Shown here piece after piece: positions 1 through 5,320 of a DNA stretch of 7,865 nt; the stretch's first letter is position 1, and every line of letters starts with the position of its first letter. A program made the translations under genes and the position numbers. Below the pieces are notes generated by a model that saw nothing but the letters and a program-made list of their open reading frames with translations, did no database searches and was not told the DNA's origin. Where the stretch lies: the NCBI GenBank assembly GCA_003162595.1, contig PMNJ01000263.1:1-7865 (forward strand). The letters run 5' to 3'. The DNA comes from Bacteroidales bacterium. Lineage in GTDB: Bacteria > Bacteroidota > Bacteroidia > Bacteroidales > VadinHA17.

Positions 1-111
1 GACAAAAGACAAAAGACAAAAGTAAAAAAGTGAAGATCAGCAATTACAAAAAACAAGACCAGCAATCAACAATAAGTAACAAGCAACTAACAACAAGGAT
101 AATAAATAGAA
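1..111. repeat. A/C-rich low-complexity leader with short tandem repeats
   Basis: The first 21 bases are three perfect copies of the 7-mer GACAAAA. After them come imperfect copies of a longer unit: GATCAGCAATTACAA near 35-49 and GACCAGCAATCAACAA near 57-72, then a related AACAAGCAACTAACAAC run. The plus strand is very rich in A and poor in T and G, so an RNA from it would have little structure. An in-frame TAA at 103-105 closes the frame just before the first gene. No promoter consensus is evident here, so the promoter may lie outside the window or the gene may continue an operon from the left. Confidence 0.6.
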
Positions 112-1122
112 ATGAACAAGCATATCAGAAATATTAATGGGAAATCGACCAGAATTGGTTTTGAGGATGATCTGATGGCTGACAACAACGATTCTGCTCT
201 GTTTGAAACCATAAGTGACTATATGAAGGGACGAATGGACCTTGAAGAAATTAAAAATGACCATGCTATTTCAGATGCCAGGGATACAGTTAAGGAGATG
301 ATATCAGATTATAATAACAACCTGTCGGGAAATAAAGAGAATACAAAATTTATCAGGGAAATACTATCTATAACAGAATCTGAAAGGGACCTCTCTGAAG
401 AGATAAAATCAATAAAACAGGAGATAGACGATAATAAACTTAACGAAATAACTTCTGAGTGGGTTAAGGAATGGCATGAGAAAAAACAAAAGGTGGGTAT
501 AAAAGATCAAAAAACCGAAGAGATCAAAGATTTTATCACCGGCACAATTAATTCTTCTTCACTCGAACCTGTTCAATCCATGAACGAAGTGAGCAAAAAG
601 AGAACTGGCATAAGCCTCTTCGCAAGGTATGCTTCACTTTCAGCTGCCGCTATGATCGGCCTCTTTATACTGATAAGAACACTTCTTCCCACTTCAAATC
701 CTGAGAAGCTTTTTAACTTATATTATAGACCATTCGATGCAGTTTCACCTGTGACAAGGAGTTTGAATATTAATGAAAAAGACAACTTTTCTTCAGCAAT
801 AGAAAATTATAAAGCAGGCAATTACCAGAAAGCGGCAATCATGTTTGCCAATGCATTACAGAATGATCCTTCCGCTGTCTCACCAAGTTTCTACCTGGGT
901 TTATCGCAGCTTGCTCTAAAGAATTATGACCAGGCAATAAATCTGTTTATAAAAGTTGTAAATGATTCAGGTGAGTATGGAAAGGAAGCAAGATGGTTTA
1001 TGGGTCTCGCATATCTTAAATTAGCCAATAAAGTGAAAGCCGCTGAATGTTTTGAATATCTCGCCAGGTCAGATGGATTCTACCGGGAGCGGTCAGAAAC
1101 AATCCTTCTCCGTTTAAAATAG
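112..1122 (+). CDS. Single-pass membrane protein with C-terminal TPR repeats, possible sensor or anti-sigma-like regulator
   Basis: The product has 336 residues. Residues 1-165 are charged, helical and glutamate/lysine-rich, with no signal peptide, so they are probably cytoplasmic. Residues about 173-192 form one hydrophobic segment preceded by KKR and R, which suggests an N-in, C-out topology. Residues about 226-320 hold roughly three TPR-like units; the clearest run is YKAGNYQKAAIMFANALQ. TPRs bind other proteins, so the C-terminal half may sense or bind a partner outside the membrane. In Bacteroidota, proteins built this way often follow an ECF sigma factor gene, but none is visible here because the window begins just before this gene. 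I see no zinc-binding anti-sigma motif. The ATG at 112 is used because TAA sits in frame at 103-105. An alternative ATG lies at 175 (MADNN). The 3' end overlaps the convergent CHAT gene. The gene call is firm; the role is inference. Confidence 0.88.
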   Translation: MNKHIRNINGKSTRIGFEDDLMADNNDSALFETISDYMKGRMDLEEIKNDHAISDARDTVKEMISDYNNNLSGNKENTKFIREILSITESERDLSEEIKSIKQEIDDNKLNEITSEWVKEWHEKKQKVGIKDQKTEEIKDFITGTINSSSLEPVQSMNEVSKKRTGISLFARYASLSAAAMIGLFILIRTLLPTSNPEKLFNLYYRPFDAVSPVTRSLNINEKDNFSSAIENYKAGNYQKAAIMFANALQNDPSAVSPSFYLGLSQLALKNYDQAINLFIKVVNDSGEYGKEARWFMGLAYLKLANKVKAAECFEYLARSDGFYRERSETILLRLK

Positions 1123-3860
1123 AATAACACCATTCCTCCGGAAATTATTATAATCAGACCAATAATAATCACATAAACAACTAAATTTCGTGTTACCGGT
1201 TCATTATCGCCGAGTACCTCATAGGCTGCCCAGTAATATGGATTTTTAAATGCAGGAGAAGAACTCTTCAGATACTCAAGTTTTGCCAGACGCATAGCCT
1301 CATTTTTTTCATTTCCTTTTGAAAGATGAAAATAGAATCGCGTCATAATAGCTGCGCTGACCTCATCATTTATGTCCCAGGTAGTTTTGATCACCGATGA
1401 TGCTCCTGCAAGCGTGAAACCACGTGCAAGGCTCATCAATCCCTCGCCATAATATAATGTCCCTGTACCTGAATTACAGGCGCTCAGGACAACCATGGGC
1501 GACTGTATCCTGGCCAGACTTATCTCATAATTATAAAGTTTGGAATCCGCCGCGGAAAGCTTGTGAGTGTCGAACATCAGGTAAGAGTACTTCGAGTCTA
1601 TACTGTCCGACATGGAGTGCATGGCCAGGTGAAAAATGGCAGGATCATGCAATGCACTGATAAAATTTGTTTTCGTGGCGTTATCACCACTAAAGTTTTT
1701 ACCCCTGAACCATTTGAAGATGGATGCAATTTCAATCCCCGCTCCCCGAAGCGAAGACATTGCACTATCGGAGCGACTCGTGTTCCGGTAATCAGGAGAG
1801 AATGCAAGCACCTTCGCACCTCTCATTTCACTACTGCTCTTACTGAATATCAGCGATGAAGAGTAACCATAAGAGAAAGTATAATCGTTAATGAGATAGT
1901 GAAGACCTTCATAATCGCTTTGACCCGGTCCGGGTTTGTTTTTAAGAAATTCATCAAAGGAAAGCCATCCTATCTCTTCGTCGGGGATGATAATTAGTTT
2001 TTTTCCCCTGAAAAGATCTTCAACAGGTTTGATAAGGTTGAGATACATGTAATTAAGGGCGCCGGTACAGGAAATATAACCGATGTTTTGCGATCCGGAT
2101 GGTGACAAAGGATCTGATGTTTTACTTAAGATCTCCGCATTTTTTACAAAAAGTGAATCGAGCCACTGTTCGCGGAAGTCAAGACGATCGCGTGAAATCA
2201 GAAAAACATACAACTTTCTTTTACCGTCTGAATATTGGTTTGAAAGGAGATAATCGACAATGGTCTCATCTTTTTTTAATTGTTTTTGAATCAGTTTCAC
2301 AGAAACGGGTTCTGTTTTTCTGACAAGATCGTGGTATTGGGGAAAAACTCTTTCCATTTCGCCGGTTACTTTTTCTTTATCACGGTTCATATCAAAAAGA
2401 GCATCTTTCCAAAGCGAAATTTTAGCGCTGTCAGGTTTTGACTTGCGGTTCTCTTCGAGGATAAGGTTATCATAAGCTGCAATATTTCCACTTAACCTGT
2501 TCTGCTTTTCGCGAAGTGAGTCGGGAATGCCGGTGGAATAGAGCAGTTCATTTCCGGTTATCTCATTTCGCAATATTGCAGCTTTTGCTTTCTGGGCAAT
2601 GGCGTACATCTTATAATCCAGTGAGTTATCATGAGTGGTCGAATATAAATTATAAGCCAGCTGAGTAGCAAAAAGATATGTTTCTTTCTCATTCTCAGCC
2701 AGGTAGATACGGCTCTCTTCCGACATATAATTATTCCTGATCCTGTCGATAAGCTGAAGCGCCAGCTCCATTGTTTCAAGGCTTTTGGTCATGGTTTTAA
2801 GCTTCATTACCGGGTCACTTTGCTCACTTGCAAAAAGATCAAGAGCCTTTGCTTTGCTTTTCAGGTTATCGAGGAGCCGGATATCAAAAAGGGAGGAATC
2901 GATCGAAGGATTCGTGAAAATATCGGGGTTGTTAAAGTTTTTGACGACAGCTATTAGGGATTTCTGATAATAATAAAGAGCCGAATCAAAGTTGCTTAAA
3001 TGAATGTAATCGTCTGCAAGGTGTTTATAAGATAAAGATACAATTGTATGTTTGTCTCCATAATTTTTCACACAAATTGCCATTGCTTTTTTATGTATAT
3101 CAAGTGCTTTTATATTTTTACCTTCAGACTTAAGAAACAAACCATAATCGAAATAAACATCAGCTAACCTGTAATAATTTTTATTATACTCATTTATAAA
3201 ATTTGCAATGCTTTTAAGGTAGAATTCCTCTGCTAACTTTGAGTTGCCTATTTTAACATATATCTTGGCAATATTCAGATATGTAAAGGGTAATCCTGAT
3301 ATATCATATTTTGAACTTAGTTTTACGTTCTTTTCAAGATAACTTAAGGCTAGTAAGTATTTTTTTGTTTCTATATACGCTATACTGATGTTTACGTACA
3401 CTTGTGACAAACTGTTAAGAAATTTCTTATTACCTGCACTTAGGGAGAGGTAGATCCTCATACTTTTCTCAAGATATTCAATAGCAACATTGTAAGATTT
3501 TTTAATGTTATAAATGTATCCCCTATTATTATAAATGGCAGCCACATCCGCAGAGTTCTGATCATTTTTACTGATTAAAGATTCCGCTTTAATATTATAT
3601 TCAAGTGCCTTGTCATACTTACCCAACGTCATACTTATTACCCCAAGATTATTATATATAGCTAATAACCTACTCTTCTTAAGAGTGTCATTCGATTCAA
3701 GGATATAATTAAGGGATTTTTCAGCATTCAGAATGTCTCCGGATCCGTAATATTTTAAGAATTTTTTTAAAAGTGTATTGAAATCTGGTTCCTGCGCTGC
3801 TGCATAATCCAAAAAAGCAAGAGAAAATAAAATAACTAATAGTAAAACGAGTTTTTTCAA
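1080..3860 (-). CDS. Exported, membrane-anchored TPR-CHAT caspase-like protease
   Basis: The product has 926 residues. Residues 1-22 form a signal peptide (MKKLVLLLVI..., cleavage likely near AAAQ). Residues about 65-305 contain some six TPRs, for example NNLGVISMTLGKYDKALEYN. Residues about 345-515 are a helical linker. Residues about 520-885 are a CHAT domain (caspase HetF associated with TPRs). The catalytic His is H748 in HLAMHS and the catalytic Cys is C795 in LSACNSG. They are followed by the usual GEG, LARGF, AGA and TTWDINDE signatures, so the site looks intact. Residues about 893-914 are a transmembrane helix followed by KRRR, giving a short cytoplasmic tail and placing TPR and CHAT outside the inner membrane. 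The start is TTG: an in-frame TAA lies at 3870-3872, and the next in-frame ATG is far into the TPRs and would lose the signal peptide. Known CHAT proteases cleave protein substrates; the target here is unknown. The adjacent GG peptide and the convergent TPR protein are candidate partners. Confidence 0.95.
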   Translation of the reverse strand: MKKLVLLLVILFSLAFLDYAAAQEPDFNTLLKKFLKYYGSGDILNAEKSLNYILESNDTLKKSRLLAIYNNLGVISMTLGKYDKALEYNIKAESLISKNDQNSADVAAIYNNRGYIYNIKKSYNVAIEYLEKSMRIYLSLSAGNKKFLNSLSQVYVNISIAYIETKKYLLALSYLEKNVKLSSKYDISGLPFTYLNIAKIYVKIGNSKLAEEFYLKSIANFINEYNKNYYRLADVYFDYGLFLKSEGKNIKALDIHKKAMAICVKNYGDKHTIVSLSYKHLADDYIHLSNFDSALYYYQKSLIAVVKNFNNPDIFTNPSIDSSLFDIRLLDNLKSKAKALDLFASEQSDPVMKLKTMTKSLETMELALQLIDRIRNNYMSEESRIYLAENEKETYLFATQLAYNLYSTTHDNSLDYKMYAIAQKAKAAILRNEITGNELLYSTGIPDSLREKQNRLSGNIAAYDNLILEENRKSKPDSAKISLWKDALFDMNRDKEKVTGEMERVFPQYHDLVRKTEPVSVKLIQKQLKKDETIVDYLLSNQYSDGKRKLYVFLISRDRLDFREQWLDSLFVKNAEILSKTSDPLSPSGSQNIGYISCTGALNYMYLNLIKPVEDLFRGKKLIIIPDEEIGWLSFDEFLKNKPGPGQSDYEGLHYLINDYTFSYGYSSSLIFSKSSSEMRGAKVLAFSPDYRNTSRSDSAMSSLRGAGIEIASIFKWFRGKNFSGDNATKTNFISALHDPAIFHLAMHSMSDSIDSKYSYLMFDTHKLSAADSKLYNYEISLARIQSPMVVLSACNSGTGTLYYGEGLMSLARGFTLAGASSVIKTTWDINDEVSAAIMTRFYFHLSKGNEKNEAMRLAKLEYLKSSSPAFKNPYYWAAYEVLGDNEPVTRNLVVYVIIIGLIIIISGGMVLFYFKRRRIVSDRSR

Positions 3861-3929
3861 TATATGAAATTATATCAACCCCTCATAAATACATTATTTG
3901 TAAAGCAAATTAATGAAAAATTGATGCAC

Positions 3930-3971
3930 AAAAAAAATAAAAGAGCATACCATTAATTGGAACGCTCCTTT
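3930..3971 (-). terminator. Strong intrinsic terminator after the GG-peptide gene
   Basis: Read on the minus strand, a 14-base arm at 3971-3958 (AAAGGAGCGTTCCA) pairs with 3952-3939 (TGGTATGCTCTTTT) across a five-base loop. Thirteen of 14 positions pair, counting two G-U wobbles. A tract ATTTTTTTT follows at 3938-3930. The hairpin begins 30 bases after the stop codon of the 55-residue peptide and ends about 70 bases before the CHAT start. It should end most peptide transcripts, leaving the CHAT gene to read-through or to a promoter of its own. Confidence 0.82.
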
Positions 3972-4001
3972 ACTGACAAAAATAGTTCTGCCTTTTGAGT
4001 C

Positions 4002-4169
4002 TTATTTTGGGATAATAATTATTTGCACGCCTCCATTAGCTTCACCATCCGCATTTCCACCTCTTACATGGCTCATAGCCTGAAGGTTTAATATCTCATT
4101 CCCCGATAATTTAGAAACTAACTGATCAAAATTCCTGATTGCTTCTGCTGATTTGTCTGCTTTTTTCAT
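4002..4169 (-). CDS. Small double-glycine leader-type peptide, possible RiPP, bacteriocin or protease-substrate precursor
   Basis: This 55-residue frame starts at ATG 4167-4169 and ends at TAA 4002-4004. The start reads MKKADKSAEAIRNF. A helical, amphipathic leader with LSGNEILNLQAM is followed by SHVRGG and then the tail NADGEANGGVQIIIIPK. A hydrophobic/acidic helix ending in VRGG matches the general form of the double-glycine leaders of secreted peptides in Bacteroidetes, which are cut after GG during export. The tail has no cysteine, serine or threonine, so lanthionine or disulfide chemistry is unlikely. It ends in a beta-prone IIII run. No C39 peptidase-transporter or modifying enzyme is visible in the window. 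The nearest protease is the TPR-CHAT gene directly downstream on the same strand. A strong terminator 30 bases after the stop supports a real transcript. No Shine-Dalgarno sequence is seen, which is normal for Bacteroidota. The family assignment is from memory of the pattern. Confidence 0.78.
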   Translation of the reverse strand: MKKADKSAEAIRNFDQLVSKLSGNEILNLQAMSHVRGGNADGEANGGVQIIIIPK

Positions 4170-4180
4170 GATTTTATAGT

Positions 4181-4201
4181 TTTAAGTTTAAGTTTAAGTT
4201 T
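4181..4201. repeat. TTTAAG hexamer tandem repeat, 3.5 copies
   Basis: The plus strand reads TTTAAG three times followed by TTT, a perfect hexamer repeat of 21 bases. It ends 11 bases upstream of the peptide start codon and so falls in its 5' leader, where it reads AAACTT on the coding strand. It would be unstructured in RNA, and its copy number could change by slippage. Confidence 0.75.
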
Positions 4202-4306
4202 GATGTTTTATCGGGATATGCAATTAAATGTTACCTGAGAACTATTTTTTATTATGCAACAGGAAGTTAATTAAAACCGTTAAAGCACTGACATATAAAT
4301 TAATAT

Positions 4307-4336
4307 AAAAGTTATTAACATCTTATCTCTTCCAAA
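4307..4336 (-). promoter_or_regulatory. Weak candidate Bacteroidota-type promoter for the GG peptide
   Basis: On the minus strand TTTG (4336-4333) is followed after 18 bases by TAACTTTT (4314-4307). The Bacteroides consensus is TTTG near -33 and TAnnTTTG near -7; the second box matches seven of eight positions. It would give a 5' leader of roughly 125-130 bases. AT-rich DNA yields such matches by chance, so this is only a candidate. Confidence 0.25.
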
Positions 4337-4356
4337 AATCCTGAAAGACTGAATAG

Positions 4357-4452
4357 CCACTATGCTATTATACCGTTATGCCGTTATACCATTATACTAT
4401 TATGCCATTATGCCATTACACCCTTATGTCCTTATGCCCTTATGCCATTACT
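4357..4452. repeat. Degenerate 8-bp tandem repeat array, 12 units
   Basis: Twelve consecutive 8-base units fit the consensus CCNTTATG in strict register without indels. Examples are CCGTTATG at 4373-4380, CCGTTATA at 4381-4388, CCATTATG at 4405-4412, CCCTTATG at 4421-4428 and 4437-4444, and a final CCATTACT. Units vary mainly at positions 3 and 8. The period is not a multiple of three and all reading frames close, so the array is non-coding. It lies in the divergent spacer just upstream of the weak peptide promoter candidate. Confidence 0.85.
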
Positions 4453-4601
4453 TTCACAATAAAAATCCCAGTCCATGGTAACAATTTTCCCATTAACCCG
4501 ATAAAACTCTGTAATTAATTAAAAGGATAAAATGAACCGTCCCATTATTGGGAGTATAGCTTGAGATCTGAAAGTTAATTTAATTTCAAAATCGCTAAGG
4601 A

Positions 4602-4910
4602 ATGAGTGCAAAATATTATGTGGCTGTCAGGCCCCAGATAAATGAGAATCACGCCGTCCATAAGGAAGGCTGTCCATTCTTGCCGGATGATAAAAAGAGG
4701 ATCTACCTTGGTGAGTTCAGTTCAGATAAGGATGCCGTGAGAGAAGCCCAACTACATTTTATTAAGACAAAGGGCTGTATTTTCTGTTCAAAGGAACATA
4801 AAAAATACGAGGAGAAGCCGTCACAGTTTGTATGGGCAGATGAGCTGATACCTGCAGAGTCCGAGGGTCCAGTATCCTATCATCAAAGTCTGATTTACTG
4901 CGTAAATTGA
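4602..4910 (+). CDS. Small His/Cys-rich conserved protein, probably zinc-binding
   Basis: The product has 102 residues. A first cluster is H17, H20 and C24 in HAVHKEGCPFLP, and a second is C59, C62 and H66 in GCIFCSKEH. Such spaced pairs usually bind one zinc ion, so a small treble-clef-like or knuckle fold is plausible. Between them the segment RIYLGEFSSDKDAVREAQ looks like a strand followed by a helix. No signal peptide or membrane segment is visible, so it should be cytoplasmic. I recall similar short uncharacterised proteins in Bacteroidota but cannot give a function. The start is well fixed: an in-frame TAA at 4596-4598 leaves only GGA before the ATG, with AAGGA directly against it, too close for normal Shine-Dalgarno spacing. 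The last 25 or so residues look less conserved in character. It stands alone, divergent from the peptide gene. Confidence 0.82.
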   Translation: MSAKYYVAVRPQINENHAVHKEGCPFLPDDKKRIYLGEFSSDKDAVREAQLHFIKTKGCIFCSKEHKKYEEKPSQFVWADELIPAESEGPVSYHQSLIYCVN

Positions 4911-5028
4911 GGAAGATGGCATAGAGCTCAGGGCTCATGTATGGTTAGGTTGCAATAACGCGAAACGCGAAACAAGCGATCAACTCCGGGTCCTTAAGGA
5001 TAATGAAAATTAAAGATCTATTGTAAAT

Positions 5029-5124
5029 TCATCTGAGATCTTCATATAAGGCAAAGATAATATTTGCGCCATAGATTGCAATGCCCATTGGCCACTGCAC
5101 ACCTTTCCAATTAAAGGAATCTGT
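5029..5124 (-). pseudogene. Possible C-terminal remnant of a membrane protein
   Basis: A 31-codon minus-strand stretch ends in TGA at 5029-5031 and is closed upstream by TAA at 5125-5127. It reads protein-like, with WKGVQWPMGIAIYGANI followed by a hydrophobic run and the end YEDLR. It has no suitable start (its only ATG is in the middle) and no recognisable family, so it could be the tail of a broken gene or chance. Confidence 0.2.
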
Positions 5125-5160
5125 TTATGCTATACAAAACCCCTTTGCCTGCTATGTTGA

Positions 5161-5240
5161 CGGGGCTGTTGAATAAGTCGAAATCCATTTTGAGAATTAA
5201 CCCCACTTCAGGGAGGCAAAAGATGCGCAAAAAAAATGCA
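5161..5240. mobile_element. Possible insertion-sequence terminal remnant
   Basis: GGGGCTGTTGAATAAGTC near 5162-5179 resembles the terminal bases of several transposon families, which often begin GGGGCTGTT or GGCTGTTGAA. It is followed by a short leader, a good ribosome-binding sequence GGGAGG and ATG at 5223. That frame runs only 26 codons (MRKKNARLVGNVD...) to TAA at 5301-5303. No transposase and no matching inverted end are seen. At most this is a solo end or decayed element. Confidence 0.25.
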
Positions 5241-5264
5241 AGACTAGTTGGCAATGTTGATAGC

Positions 5265-5301
5265 AAAAAAAAGTACAGGTCTTTACAAGCCTGTACTTTT
5301 T
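5265..5301 (-). terminator. Intrinsic terminator of the 384-residue membrane protein gene
   Basis: A perfect 12-bp inverted repeat, AAAAAGTACAGG at 5268-5279 and CCTGTACTTTTT at 5290-5301, encloses a 10-base loop. On the minus strand it starts 20 bases after the stop codon and its second arm runs into TTTTTTTTGC, a classical U tract. The plus strand also has T bases at the end of the hairpin, so it may work weakly in both directions. Confidence 0.85.
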
Positions 5302-5320
5302 AAAAATAGGTTCAGGTTAA

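Larger units (their letters stand above)
4170..4601. other. Divergent intergenic region between the GG peptide and the small zinc-type protein
   Basis: This 432-bp spacer has no convincing gene longer than about ten codons. From left to right it holds a TTTAAG hexamer repeat just before the peptide start, an AT-rich stretch with a weak promoter candidate for the peptide, the twelve-unit 8-bp repeat array, and an AT-rich stretch leading to the plus-strand gene. A small inverted repeat TCCC-ATTATT-GGGA lies near 4540-4553. Both flanking genes read away from this region, so their promoters should lie in it. Confidence 0.7.
4911..5320. other. Intergenic region with short repeats and possible decayed sequence
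   Basis: No complete gene is supported in these 410 bases. A small GAGC/GCTC inverted repeat lies near 4924-4936 and lacks a T tract. A 7-bp repeat ACGCGAA occurs twice plus two bases at 4958-4973. A protein-like minus-strand open stretch lies at 5029-5124, a possible IS terminal relic starts near 5161, and the hairpin at 5265-5301 terminates the minus-strand gene. The mix suggests a decayed insertion or gene remnant. Confidence 0.6.

Noticed and set aside
37..264. 75-codon minus-strand frame at the left edge
   Set aside because: It overlaps the start of the TPR membrane gene and its hydrophobic appearance comes from the A-rich complementary strand.
1598..2779. Minus-strand frames at 1598-1819 and 2558-2779 inside the CHAT gene
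   Set aside because: They are out-of-frame readings of the same strand as the CHAT coding sequence and show no protein-like pattern.
1424..2967. Several plus-strand open frames of 60-98 codons inside the CHAT gene
   Set aside because: They lie antisense to a clearly coding region with intact domain signatures, have odd compositions and no family features.
3873..3930. CHAT promoter with TTTG and TTAATTTG boxes
   Set aside because: The spacing is about 15 bases, shorter than the usual Bacteroides promoter, and the first box overlaps the terminator T tract.
4357..4452. CRISPR array
   Set aside because: The units are 8 bases long, directly adjacent and degenerate, with no spacers.
4532..4564. 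Ten-residue frame with AAAAGGAT before its ATG
   Set aside because: Too short to support as a gene; a leader peptide for the 4602 gene is possible, but nothing else points to it.
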